The notes below the pieces were generated by a model. The model ran no database searches. It saw only the letters and a list, made by a program, of their open reading frames with translations, and was not told the origin of the DNA. Positions 1-11,658 of a stretch of DNA of 64,000 nt are shown one piece after another. The position numbers and the translations under genes are program-made. Where the stretch lies: NCBI GenBank assembly GCA_027943245.1, contig JANDJZ010000187.1, forward strand, positions 1-64,000, written 5' to 3'. Positions within the stretch are counted from its first letter, which is position 1, and each line of letters starts with the position of its first letter. The stretch is from Acanthamoeba sp. SK_2022b (taxonomy: Eukaryota; Discosea; Longamoebia; Acanthamoebidae).

Positions 1-1
<1 letters not shown>

Positions 2-57
<56 letters not shown>
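2..57. repeat. (CA)n microsatellite
   Basis: An uninterrupted CA run at the left edge. It sits upstream of a 3' splice site (AG at 108-109) of the gene that ends at 652, so it is probably intronic, like the other long CA/GT runs in this window. Confidence 0.95.
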
Positions 58-58
<1 letters not shown>

Positions 59-109
59 AGCGTAGTGGCTTGCCGCCCGAATTTTGAGCTCACTGGTTGT
101 GTCCTGTAG

Positions 110-652
110 GAGTGTCGACGCTCAAGCCTCTGTCCTACGAAGAGTTCAGGAAGGCCTACACGCAGCCAAGCATGCTCGCCGTGGAGCAGGAGGACGCCCA
201 CTATGCCAAGAGTGGAGGAGCGAGCACCACGGGTACCCATCGCCACTCCCCCGTTCGCGCTCGGCGATGATAGCAGGTGACGTGGCGAGCGACTCACACA
301 TCACTGCGTTCCAGATTCGAGCTATGATCGCGATGTGTACAGCGACGACGAAGACCTTGAGCAGGAGCAGGAGCGCACGGAGACGGAGCTGGAGAGCGAG
401 GATGAGGATGAGGACATCGACGACAGCGACGAATACGCTGCGGGCGATGGAGAGGGGAGGATGAGGGGAGGCCAGACACTCCAGCTGCGACGACCCGCAG
501 CGGCTGCGGGCCCACCGATGACACTCCGCCGGGTGGCGGCCAGCAGCGATGACTACGATTACGACTTCAGCGACGGAAGCAGCGATGAAGGAGCAGACAA
601 CACCGCCGAAAGGAACAACACCGGCAACTACTTCAACTACGGCGAAGTCTAA
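110..652 (+). CDS. 3' exons of an unrecognised protein with an acidic C-terminus (5' part outside window)
   Basis: Two terminal exons can be read. The first (about 110-230) encodes a segment containing SYEEFRKAYTQPSM. A GT-AG intron (about 230-314) joins it in frame to a last exon rich in Asp, Glu and Ser (for example EDEDEDIDDSDEY), with a second acidic patch before the stop at 650-652. The intron ends in CCAG, and splicing is needed because the first exon would otherwise run into TGA. No family is recognisable from this part; acidic serine-rich tails like this are common on nuclear or RNA-associated proteins, which is only a guess here. The gene is cut by the window edge. It converges on the ankyrin-GTPase gene, leaving about 130 bp between the stops. 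Confidence 0.6.
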
Positions 653-784
653 ATGGCTGCGCCTCAATATGTACAGCCTGTTAAGTCGACTATTTATTTT
701 GTGTATCTTTCCGTGCTGCACAAGAGGTATTACTTTGCGCCTCCTCCTTCTCCCGTGGGCCTACGCGAGGGGCTCCAAACCGGA

Positions 785-3700
785 TTACTTACACTGCGCC
801 AAGAATGATCGGAGGGCTCCAGTTGCGATCCGCCTCAATTCGGGCTCTGGCAAGGCCTCGTCCAGGTTGGCATAGATCTCCCTGCAAAGACCAATAGTGA
901 GTGGAGGGGAGGAAACAACAACTTGGGTTCCTCGCGGCGCTACCTGTTGCGGTGCAGTGCGTTGATACAGCAGAGCGCCAAGCTCAGCGGAACCCGGAAG
1001 CCTGCACACGCAAACCGTTAAGCCTGGCGAAACTACGGTGACCACTAGTTAGAGGGGAGGTGGCTACCACACTTGGAGCCACTGAAGATGGGCGACGCAA
1101 CGCCTTTGGAGGGTTGAACGTAGCTGCCGCCAATGCAAGTCCTCCCCAGCGCCAAATCAATGAGAGCTCCGCTAGCGACCAGAGCAGTGGCCGCCTTCGC
1201 GTTGCCTGCGCCGCAAGGTGTCGCAACGAGTTAATAAACACGTTGAGCCGTTCTGCGGAGGCAGAAGCCATGCCTGCAGACAAGGCCACGTGGAGCGCGG
1301 TCAAGCCGAAATCATTGAATCGGTTGAGATGCTCACAACGCTGCTTTTCAAGGCCGTGGTGATGCTTGAGCTGGTTGAGGGCTTCCTGTAAGATCTCGTG
1401 GCAGCCCAGGCTCTGTTGAGGTGAGATGAGGCAAGGTGAGGCGAGGAGAGGCGATGGAGTGTCAACTGGGCCCACTTTACCTTGGATGCGATGTGAAGAA
1501 TACTATTGTGGTCATCGTCCCGCGCCATCACGATCGCCGGTTCTGCGCGTAACAGTCCCACCACTGCGTCATGACCGCCGCGCACACGAAGGTGCCCAAA
1601 ACTAAGTGAGAAGCCAGCGTAATCACTTCCCTCGAGACGCATGCAAGAGTGTACCGCGCTCGGACTGGGCGGCGTCGATCAAGCTTATGCACTCGGGCTT
1701 GAGCCTGCGCACCACCGACACGACCTTGCCGTGCGCCAGCTAGTACATACGCGGTGAGAACGCGCAACTGTACCGATGTCGTGTCTTATAGTGAGGGCTC
1801 GTACCAACTGACCATCGAGCAGGAACACGCGCCCCAGCGCAGGCATCAACTCGTATTCCTCGACCACCACAGGCTTCAGCGGGCGCAACCGAACAAGAGT
1901 CGCTGGTGACGGGAGACCGTTGAGCCATGAGCCCATTCGCAGCGGAAATGTTGCCACACAGCTGAAGGTAGGCACCTCGCCCGACGTGTTCGTCGTCGCT
2001 GGTCGTGGTGTCCTTTGGTTCATTCTCCTCGGGCAATGTGGGCATCACTTGGCTCACCTGAAATGTCACGCGGAGTTTGGTGTTACCGACTGTTCCCTCT
2101 AAACTCGCGCCCAATGGGTGGTAGGCTTACCAGACAAGGCACGCGAGCGCTGTGCACGCAGAGCACCAAGCGCTGGCCTACGATGAAGGCCTTGCTCGGC
2201 CTCCTCTGCGAGGATTGGGTGCCGCGTCAACGCCACATCATCACGACCGGCCACCAAAGACCGAGAGCCTGGACAAGGCGAGAGGGGCGCGCCTTTGAAC
2301 AGGCCCTGACGGCCACTACCCGAGCAACCAACTCCACCGCCGTGGGCTCCACCATCGACGCCGCAAGTTCTTCGGCGCTCATGACCACCAAGCCTGCGTT
2401 GAGCACGGGCAGAAACGAGTGAGGCGAGGCACGAGATGGTCACTGAGTTGTTCTGGAGAGGGGTGGGGGTAAGAGTGGTGCCCTTGGGAAAGGTCCAGTG
2501 AGGCGGGCCGCCGCGCACGGCCACCCCTACCATGTCGCCGGGACGACCCATGTTCTTCATCTCGTGAAAGATTTCCAGAGTGATGGACCCGAACGACTTG
2601 AGGTTTTCAATGGCCGTGGGCGTCCTGACTGTCCGCAAGGTTACCCGCTTCCAAAGGCAGGGAGCGGTCGGGTAGCAAGCCAATCTCTTGCCCCTGCGCC
2701 ACATTGAGGGGAGCCCACGACAATGAGCGTCAAGTCAAGCCTCAGAAGCCGACCAGGACTGCCGGGAATGAGTACAGCGTGAGCGTTCCGGTGAGTTGAC
2801 GTCCCCAAATCACCGTGCCTATTCCTCCTGCAAAGGCGGCAGGGCATGAAAATAACGACACACACACGAGGCAGGTCTCACAAGGGAAGAGGGCACCTAT
2901 CCGGTAGCTGTCGCTCAGGGGCATGCACAAGGGCTGTTGTTCCCGGAGAGTCCTAGCCGCATCGCGTTTGCTGTCTCTGCCGACATAGGAGCAAGTGTGT
3001 GCGAGTTGCCCCAGCGCAGTGCCAATGAGCATGCGTCAGATACAACGTACGATCCGAACGTGGCTCTGATGGCCTCCACGACTGTCTTGCCTTCTCCCGC
3101 CCATTCGTAGGGAGCGCCAACCAGCCCACGCCCCTCCCTGACACTCGTACCGACCAGCGCAATGCTGCCCCTGTAGATACACGCTCAGCTGGCGTAGGCA
3201 GGGAATTCGCAAATGATAACGAATAGGTGGAACGAACCGGTCGAAGCCAAGGAAGCGGTGGGTGGTGAGCAGGTTCAAGGCGAACTGCGCTGTGCGATCG
3301 AAGGCTGCCTTCTTGCCATCTGAACCCCCTTCGACGAGATCCAGCATGGTAACACACACCACGATGTTCTTGATCTCCAACGCCCTATAGCACAGTGTGT
3401 TAGGCACGAATGAGAGACGAACACTTGAAGAAGATGAAGAGGATGTCACACTTGAGAACGATGGCTTGACTCAACAGAACGGTGGCCGAATCGTTACAGG
3501 GGCTATCGTAGTCGACGTTGGCGGCCATTGCCAGCACCGCCGAGTCGGCCTGGTGAAGAGGGAACGAGGCCTAAACAGGGCGATACAGGAAACAAACGCA
3601 AGAAGAAACTGAATCGCACCAAGAAGGCATTCCGGATGAAGGTGGTGATCAGGTGAGGTCTACCGGGGACATTCACCAGAACCCCAAGGTCAGAGACCTT

Positions 3701-4035
3701 GGAAAAGCTGAGAAAAGCACCAGTTAATAATTATTAACTTGGCAAACAAACACAAATGTAAGGAGCGGTACTGGGGATAGCAAGTGTGGCCCTCTCGGCG
3801 CTCTGGCGACGTCATGTCAACCAAACTGGTCTCAAAGTTCCACCCATTAACCTGTATCCGAGGGCATGAGCCACCAAAAATGCTGGGTTTGGGGGAACTG
3901 GCACACCTCGCTTCGGGTGCGCAACCGGGCAATGTGCCCAGGCGACATAGTCGGGAGTACAAGGCCCGCGATGAGCGACGACGCGCCATGACCCGAAGGG
4001 CCCACCACTACCACAACCGGCAATCCTGCTGCCAT
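785..4035 (-). CDS. EF1A-like GTPase fused to C-terminal ankyrin repeats, with a degenerate P-loop
   Basis: Many exons chain in frame from the ATG at 4035 to TAA at 785. The N-terminus, MAAGLPVVVVVGPSGHGASS, aligns with the EF1A P-loop GHVDHGKST but lacks the lysine. Next come FETSLVDM at the G3 region, ADSAVLAMAANV, and KNIVVCVTMLD where EF1A has the NKxD motif. Domain 2 is clear: SDSYRIGGIGTVIWGRQLTG matches the EF1A stretch YKIGGIGTVPVGRVETG, followed by GRPGDMVGVAVRG. Domain 3 shows KPVVVEEYELMPALGRVFLL. The last third (about 785-1740) has ankyrin-type units (GTLLHAS, DDDHNSILHIASK, DFGLTALHVALSAG). Loss of the P-loop lysine and the changed G4 suggest it binds GTP poorly or not at all. 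This is an EF1A-derived scaffold rather than an elongation factor; partners are unknown. Exon borders between 2000 and 2700 are the least certain. Confidence 0.82.
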
Positions 4036-4154
4036 TAGGTCGTGATTATTTTTGAGGAAAGAAAACTTCTTCAGCGGTTTGGTTAACCAAGGGCCTTGTC
4101 GACGATACATTGGGCCGTGGTAACATGTTTGTACAAGCAGAGGCAGAGATTCAA

Positions 4155-7100
4155 TCAGATGGCATCGAAGGCGCCGCTCACGTCGGCGTTGGTGAAGCCC
4201 TCGCTCGACGTGTCTTCCTCCTCGTCGCCGACTTCGGCCCCGTCGCCCGTGCTCGAGGCGGCTACCTTGTCTTCGATCTCCATCTTGTTGACCTTGTCCT
4301 TGATCATCTCCTTCATCATCTGGTGCTGCTTCGAATTCTTCTTGGGGCCCTTGAGCGTCGCCGTTGCGTCCGGAGGCGCATAGAACGTGAAGCCCGCGAA
4401 CAGGTTGTCGTCCTTCGACGCAAAGTGAGTTGACCTGAATGGCGTGTGCGTCGGTTGGGGTTGAGCATGTGCGATCAGCAGGGTGGGTCAGAAACACGTG
4501 AATGGACGCACCTTCTCCAGTCTTCGCCGAGGGGCACACGACGCGGAGCTTGCGGGCTCGCGCCTGCCTTGGGGGAGTCGGTGCCCGCGCCTGCATAGGA
4601 GACGAGTCAGCATTCAGGGCGTTTTGTAGTAAGACAAGATGGGCGGAGTAGAGGGGGGTGGGACAGTACTGAGGCCGGGCCTGGTGGTAATGGCCTGCGA
4701 CTTGAGCTCCATCTCGACCAGCTGGCCGATATCAGTCGCCATGTTGTCCATGTTGGTGACATTGAAGTAGGTCGTGTCCCACTCGTTTTGCAACTGCAGC
4801 ATCGCATGGTTATACATGAGTCTCCACCGCTTGCAGACGTCGTCTGGGAGCAGGGGCCGTACCTTGGGCACGAAGGGGGGCGTGAGCGAGCGGATGTGCC
4901 TCCAGTCAAAGTTGGCGAAGAAGGCGTGGCTCTTGATGTCCTCCGCTCCGGCCAGCTTGCCCAGCCGCTCCTCGGGGTCACAGATGAGCCGCTTCATGAG
5001 GTCCAAAGCAGGCGGGGAGATCTCGTCCTCGCCGATCGATGCGAGGTCGGGGAACTGCAGGACCTCCTTCCACGTGGAGATGTTGTAGAAGATCTCCTCT
5101 ACCGTGTCCGACATGAACGGCGTATAGCCTACCGACGTTGTCCGCGCATGATGCCATAAATGTAGCATTAGCACGACTGCGTTGCGTTGCGTTGCGTTGC
5201 GTTGCGTTGCGTTGCGTTGCGTTGCGTTGCGTTGCGTTGCGTTGCGTTGCGTTGCGTTGCGTTGCGGGCCATAGTCGAAGGGAAGTACCGTAGATCATCT
5301 CGAAGAGAAGAATTCCTACGGACCACCAATCGGCGGTTTCGTCGTAGCCCTTTTCCTTGGTGTCGGCCAGTCCCACGCCGACGATTTCCGGCGCCATGTA
5401 CTCGGGCGAACCCACCATCGAATAGGCCTGTGAGGCACGCACGCACGCCCAGCAAGATCCACGCGCAGTGAGCCGGCAAAGTCGACAGAGTCAATAATGT
5501 GGAGGGAGGGAAGCAGGGAGGGAAGCAGGGAGGGAGCTGGACCCATTCGGGGGAGTGGTGCGAAGCCTTGAGAGATGCCACGTCGAAGCGCAGAGAGACG
5601 CGGCGCGTCTTGAGCACGTTCTTGCGGGCGCCCTCCTTCGACAGTCCGAAATCGATCAGGCGCAGGTGGCCCTTCTTGTCGATCAAGAAGTTGTTGGGCT
5701 TCAGATCTCTGCGCGTCAGAGACCCGAAGACCAGCTGATGGTGAGCAAGTGGCAGCACACGACAGGACGAGTGAACGTGTGAACGGAGCTCCCCGTACCG
5801 ATGAATATAGCCGAGCTGATGAAGAGCCTCCACAGCGAGGATGACCTCCGCAATATAGAGGCGCGCGTGATCCTCCGAGAGGCGACCCATGTTGTCCAAC
5901 AAGTTGCGAAGGTCACCGCCGGGCAGGTATTCCTGAGATGAGCCGGCCACCACCCGCTCAGACGACGCACGAGCTGTGTACCATGTGCGGGGCGGCGCGT
6001 ACCATGCAGAGGTAGAGATGCTCGGCGTCTTGGAAGGAGGAGATGAGATTGATCATCCAGGGGTTGTCCTTGCCCGACTTGAGCTTGGCCATCACTTCCT
6101 TCTCCCGCTTCACGCGCGGTACCTGCCTCACCGCACCGCCGCGTCAGTGTCGTACACACGGTCGAGGTGACGAGGAGCCCGACCTCGTTCTTGTTGATGA
6201 AGACCGACTTCTTCATTCGCTTGAGCGCCACGACCTCACCGCTCTCCCTGTGGCGACACAGGAACACCTGAGGGAGTGCGTGACAGAATCAGCATCACTA
6301 TCACGACACTCGATCTCGCCCAGAAGCCGAGGAAACCGTGCGCACCTCGCCGTAGCCACCGCGACCCAACAGCGACAGCACTTGGAAATCCTGGTTGATT
6401 GTTTTTGGGAGGGAGGGGGGAGAGAATGTGAGGAACGTATGCGTGTCGAGCCTTGGGGTGGGTGCGCTTCCGTAGCGTACGTTGACTCGAATGCGCGTGC
6501 GTCGGAGCCGGAGGTAGAGTGTCTCCTTGGCAGCCTTTCCCGCGCGGTAGTAGCGCGCCTCCTCTTCGGACAGCTTGGCCTTTCGTATGTGCCGCTCGAT
6601 CATACGTTGCCTGTTGTTGCGACGATCGTGAGGCCAGCCTCACCAAGAGGCGAGCCTGGCGAGGGGGAGGGGGGAGGCACCTCTGACGACGGGCGACGAT
6701 GTACTCGAAATGGCTGGCGTAATAGCCCTTGAGGTAGTTGCCCAACGCTATCACGCGCGATTTGGTTCGCTTCGAACACGCGCTCAGGTCGGCCTCCTGC
6801 GTTCCCAATTGGAGGGTGAGCATACGCGCCATGGCATGTGCGCCTCTACGGGCCGAGCGGCAGCGCACGCGAGAGTAGAGAGAAGCGGGGATGGTAGGGA
6901 TACCGGGGCTTCGAGGGAGGAGTCCATGAAGATGGGCTGGCCGGCCCGCATGAGCTGGGGCATAAACGAGCGGCAATAGCCATAGAGCTCCTTCGACGAT
7001 GTCCTGGCGCGCCGCAACGCTGCATACCCGCACGTCAAGTTAGAGGCAGGGACGAGTCGCGCAAGCGCGCGTGGAGAGTGGAGTCGAGTACGCGACTGCT

Positions 7101-7939
7101 GACCGTCGCCGTCCTTCTCGAGCTGCCGCAACAGCCGAGGGCTAGCGGGTCCTTCCGTTGGTTTGTCGTTGCTCCCGGCCTCCTCTGCGGGCCAGCGGAT
7201 GAGTCGATCGCCAATGCATCAGAGAACGCCAGGAATTGTCAGTGGAGCTATGATTTCACACACACACAGAGAGAGAGAGGTGGCCTTACCCGTCTTGGCC
7301 TTCTTCGCAGTGCTCTCGGCGTCGCCGAGGTCCTTGTCTCGGGCAGGCTTCTTCTCAGCCTCTTCTTTCTCATGCTCCTTGGCTTCATTGGCCCTCTCCT
7401 GCTCCTTTTCCTTCTCGCGTTTACGCATGCCCTCCTCTTCCTCCTTGTCTTTGGCTCGTTTGTACAGCACGAGGCACGAACCCAGCGACGTCAGCAGCAG
7501 GAGCGATACCAGCGGGTACATCAGCACCACCACGACCACCTATTGCAGGCGACATCACCGCCAAGGGTCAGCCCTTCGCTTTCGTTCTTTCCTGTCGGAC
7601 CTATAAAGGTGCATAGGAGCTAAAATGAGGCTAAGAAGGAAGCCGCACGATGGCCAGGGGGGCAGCGGCGACGTAGTACGACGAGGAAGCGGAGCCAGGC
7701 CTCGAGAAGTAGTGGCTCGTAAGAGGCACCCCTCCAACAGTAGCGGCGTACGTGCGCGGGCTTACGGGTACGCCACCGGCAAAAGGGGGCGGGACTGTCC
7801 TTAGCGCTGAAGACAACGGAGATGTGGGTCCTGCGGCCCCAGGGGTGGGCGGGAGGGGAACTTCGTCGGGCCACGCTTGGTCAAGCACGATCATCTCTTC
7901 CATCGTTGGCGACGGCAGGAGGGGGGCCGACTCCGCCAT
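4155..7939 (-). CDS. NDR-family AGC protein kinase with an N-terminal transmembrane helix
   Basis: The kinase domain is complete across several exons: glycine loop GRGGYGEV, catalytic lysine in [31 protein letters not shown] and [11 protein letters not shown]. The region before it ([23 protein letters not shown]) is the basic, MOB-binding-type helix of NDR/LATS kinases, and the C-terminal tail carries the hydrophobic motif [12 protein letters not shown] with its phospho-acceptor Thr. Ahead of this lie a proline-rich N-terminus ([16 protein letters not shown]), one strongly hydrophobic segment (about 7470-7545, [17 protein letters not shown]) and a Lys/Glu-rich stretch. I checked that the splice phases connect the hydrophobic exon to the kinase exons, so this is one gene. 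Known NDR kinases are soluble, so the membrane anchor is odd. One intron holds the GCAAC pentamer array. The downstream neighbour on the same strand starts about 120 bp past the stop. Confidence 0.88.
5181..5265. repeat. (GTTGC)17 pentanucleotide microsatellite in a kinase intron
   Basis: Seventeen perfect GTTGC units on the + strand, which is GCAAC on the sense strand of the kinase gene. The array lies inside the intron between the kinase exons ending FEMIYG and beginning YTPFMSD. The same pentamer, also GCAAC on the sense strand, occurs in an intron near the right edge of the window (63814-63861). Confidence 0.97.
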
Positions 7940-8134
7940 TTGATTAAAAAGGTATTATGGTACTTCAACCAGCAGTGTCCTTGAGCTCCTACTCTTCTCA
8001 GACAAGATGTGATGGATGTACGAAGGGACAACCCGCTGTGCGTGTCTAGGCGGTCCTCTTGGCTCCGCGTTTCGTTGCTTGCGCAACTCCCAAGCATGAG
8101 ACTAAAAATGGGGCTGAATTAAAGATAAATGTGC

Positions 8135-8189
8135 TGACGTCAGATTTGTGTGATAAAAAGAATGAAAATCATTGTATTTGCTGACGTCG
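8135..8189. promoter_or_regulatory. Two CRE/ATF-like TGACGT sites in a divergent promoter
   Basis: A perfect TGACGTCA palindrome lies at 8135-8142 and a TGACGTCG at 8182-8189. Both are in the 348-bp gap between the kinase gene (starting at 7939, leftward) and the TBC1D22 gene (starting at 8288, rightward). Sites of this sequence bind bZIP factors in many eukaryotes; a role here is inferred from position and pairing only. Confidence 0.35.
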
Positions 8190-8287
8190 ATCACTTTTAA
8201 GGTGTCGCGACACATCACCACCGCCTTCGTGGCCAACAATCGAGGAGGCATCTTGTACACGCACAGCCTGAATTCAAATCCTCAAAG

Positions 8288-9929
8288 ATGAATGGGCACT
8301 CCTCGGTGCAGAGTAGCTTCTTCTCGCGCCTCTTTTACTCATCTGCAACAACGCCAACCACATCATCTTCTTCAACAGCAACGAGTGCGCATTTTGCCAC
8401 AGGTGTAGCTGCGTACTCGGGTGCCTCAGCACTATCCACCTCTTCGTCCTCCTTTGCCTCATCTTCTTCCTCGCATCCCTCGGCTTCCTCTACATTTGCA
8501 GACTCCTCTTCAACTACCTCTACACCGCTGGCGTCTGCCTCCTCCACACCTCCATCTTCCCCCACCACATCGCCTTTTCTCAGCTCCACCAAGGGCCAAT
8601 CGCCCGTCCGTCCTCGTAGTGTAGAGGTAGACCCCTTTGCCAGCCCCGCTCCTAAAGCCGAGCAAGCCTCCTCTTCCTTCTTCTGGAGCAGCGGCAACGC
8701 CAGGACCAGCCCTCAAGCATCCTTCCCCGGTACCCTCGCCCAACTGATTTACATAAGTTATTTACATCAATTTATTGATTCGTGCTACATTACTCTTTTT
8801 ATGATTATGTTTGAGGTATTAGTACTTCCTTTTCTCAACAATCTCGTCTTTGCCCCCCCCCCCCAAACAACTCGCTTGCTCTTGAGAGATTCCTTCCTCT
8901 GATATGGTGGCGCACCTCTTGCAGGCATGATCAAGAGAGTTACCAACGCTGCACCGCCGCCCATCGCCATCAACTCGCCAGCTCACAAGAGAAAGTGCGC
9001 GCCTCCCCGTCCGTTATGTTGTTGTCGCTCCACCCGTGCTGCATTCCTAATCGTGCGAGTGTGTACATATGTGGCGGTGACTGCACAGCCTTGACGTGGA
9101 CTATGGCAAGTCAGCGGAGCTGTTGCCCATTCGCCCACTCGAACCTCCCATCACCCCAACCGACGAGGTTGTCAACAAGGAACGCGAAAGTATGCTCCAC
9201 CTCCTTGACATGCAGGCTCACTCTCGCATCGTCTCTTTCTTTTCTTGTATATATATATATATAGAAATCTATATTCTATACTATATTTCTATTTATACTT
9301 TCCATTTACGTGTACGTATGTGTATTAAACGCCTGCCTATCCATGCGTATATACATACGATGCGACGGCGATGTTCGGTAAAAGCGGTTCACAAACGCTC
9401 CCGATCAGACAGCCAGCTGCACAAGCTGGAGACTCGATTCCCCGAGGGCGGCGGACCCACCAAGATCTCGCCCGTCAAGATCAAGAAGTTCAACGCCCTC
9501 CTCTCCCAGCCCGTCGTCGACATCGGTAAGGACCACCTTTCTCTCACACACTCTCCCTCCCTATACTCCTCTTCGGACACCGCGCGCGTCGCTCACATAA
9601 CCTTCTGCACACAGATGCGCTGAAACGAGAGAGCTGGTCCGGCGTTCCCCCGTCGGCCCGCGACATAACCTGGAAGCTGTTGCTGGTGCGTATACGCCGT
9701 GGGAGTGGATCGATGTCCCAACGCGCTCGGGCGCTTATGCGAGGCGACGCGTGCGGTGTGTGTGTGTGCCTGGGTGTATTGGCAGGGCTACCTGCCGGCG
9801 AAGCAAGACAGGCGGGAGGGCATATTGGAGCGAAAGCGGAGCGACTACATTGATTCCATTCCACAGTACTGTAAGAATGAAGATGAGCAGACGCCCAGCG
9901 AACAGGCCATCTGGCGACAGGTGGGCTCA

Positions 9930-9993
<64 letters not shown>

Positions 9994-11214
9994 ACAACCC
10001 CATCTTCCCGCTTGTCGTTGCTCCGGTGAGTTTGTTCGTGTGGACGAGTTCTAACGCGGCGATGTACAAACAGATTGCCGTAGACATTCTACGCACGCAT
10101 CAGGATGTGGCGCTCTTCCAACAGGAAGCCGTGCAAAAGGTGCATGCTCAAGTCGCGCATGCGCACGCAAGTGCATACGAACACACACACGCGCGCGTGA
10201 AGGGGGCGCTCACTCATACGTGCTTTCCTTGTTGCAGGTGCTGGTGCGCGTGCTGTACCTGTGGGCCATTCGGCATCCGGCGAGCAGCTACGTGCAGGGG
10301 ATCAACGAACTCATCATCCCCTTCTTCGTCGTCTTTCTCTCAACCGCTGGTACCACCATCCGTCGCTCATAGCCCCTATCACGACCAACACCGCGCACTC
10401 GCTCGTTCTCTCAACCGTGTGTGGTGTGGGTTGTGGTGGGTTGTGGTGTGGTGTCTGTGCGTTTTGTTTGTGTTGCGTGGCGTGTAGTTGGTAAGGAGGA
10501 CGTCGAAGAGCTGGACTTTAGCACGGTGCCGGCCGACGTGGTGTCCATGGTGGAGGCCGACTGCTACTGGTGCCTATCGGCCCTCCTCGATGACATTCAG
10601 GTGCGTCTCTGCGCCCGCCGGAGCGCCGGGGAATGGGGTTGTCTTACCGCACACTCTCTGAAACTCGTTCCAACTGACGCCATCTCGTCTCGCACTTGCT
10701 GCGCAGGACCATTACACATCGGACCAGCCCGGCATCCAACGGCTCATCTTCAAACTGAAAGAGCTCATTCGACGAATAGATCGTACGAGGCCTCTCTGTT
10801 CTCTCGCTCTCTCCGCACAACACTTGAGGGCGCACATGATCGACTTAGCAACACCCCCCCCCTCACACAAACACCACAGTTCCGCTTCATTCGCATCTGG
10901 AGAAGCAGGAGGTCCATTTTACCCTGTTTGCCTTCAAGTGGATGAACTGCCTCCTCATGCGCGAGCTGCCCCTCGCTCTCGTCACCCGCATGTGGGACAC
11001 CTACCTCTCCGAACCCGAAGGTTTGTAGTTGTGCAGCCATCGCTGCTGTCGCGCCTTCACACTAGTGCTCACACTCGCATTCACGCGGCAGGCTTCAGCA
11101 CATTCCACGTGTACGTGTGTGCGTCGTTCCTTACGATGTGGTCCGACCACCTGCGGTACGCCTCCCACGCTCGCGCCTGGTTTCTGTTTTGCCTGCTGGG
11201 CCGCTCTAACCGTG

Positions 11215-11282
<68 letters not shown>

Positions 11283-11424
11283 ACAATTGGAGTTCCAGGA
11301 CATCGTGCTGTTCCTGCAGTACGTGCCCACGGCCGAGTGGACGACGGCCGAGGTGGAGATGCTGCTCTCCAAGGCCTACATGCTCAAGGCCCTCTATCAC
11401 GACTCGCAGGCTCACCTCAAGTGA
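8288..11424 (+). CDS. TBC1D22: TBC1D22-type Rab GTPase-activating protein
   Basis: A Ser/Thr-rich, low-complexity N-terminus (about 8288-8750) is followed by exons that track the TBC1D22 family closely. They include KFNALLSQPVVDID, ESWSGVPPSARDITWKLL, GYLPAKQDRREGILERK, WAIRHPASSYVQGINELI, EADCYWCLSALLDDIQ, FAFKWMNCLLMRELPLALV, RMWDTYLSEPEGFSTFHVYV and LEFQDIVLFLQYVPTAEW. The two catalytic fingers of TBC domains are intact: Arg in IAVDILRTH (IxxDxxR) and Gln in SYVQG. TBC proteins speed GTP hydrolysis on Rab GTPases in membrane traffic; TBC1D22 homologues are linked to the Golgi. The gene has about ten introns, two with long CA or GT arrays. The start at 8288 is the first ATG of the long open first exon. 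The protein ends ALYHDSQAHLK, as in relatives. Confidence 0.92.
9929..9996. repeat. (CA)n microsatellite in a TBC1D22 intron
   Basis: A CA run starting a few bases inside the 5' splice site that follows the exon ending SEQAIWRQ. Confidence 0.95.
11217..11279. repeat. (GT)n microsatellite abutting a 3' splice site
   Basis: About 31 GT units run directly into GCAG, the 3' splice site of the last TBC1D22 intron. The next exon starts at 11283. The array replaces the usual pyrimidine tract. Confidence 0.95.
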
Positions 11425-11658
11425 GGATGGGCGCTCATCCTCCTCCTCCCCCCCTCCATCCCTCCTCACGTGGCGGGAGGCGAGACGACCTTGCCATTGG
11501 GGGGGCTGTATTTACGAACGCGACGTCTCCGCTTCTCTTGCCTTCAAAGCGCGGCCATCGCGGCACAGCTTGTGGAGAGCACACCTTGAGAAGAACCTAT
11601 TTTTGTCCCACGCCGCGAACGGGCAGAAAGAACCAGAGAGGGAGCAGGCGGTCTCGGG

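Noticed and set aside
785..2704. Separate ankyrin gene downstream of an EF1A-like gene
   Set aside because: Splice phases connect EF1A domain 3 to the first ankyrin exon, and no new start codon or promoter-like gap is seen, so a fusion is the simpler model.
5181..5265. CRISPR-like array
   Set aside because: Tandem 5-bp repeats without spacers, in an intron of a nuclear eukaryotic gene.
5168..5953. Open frame reading [10 protein letters not shown] repeats
   Set aside because: It is the GCAAC pentamer array in the kinase intron, not a coding repeat; splicing from IYG to YTPF removes it.
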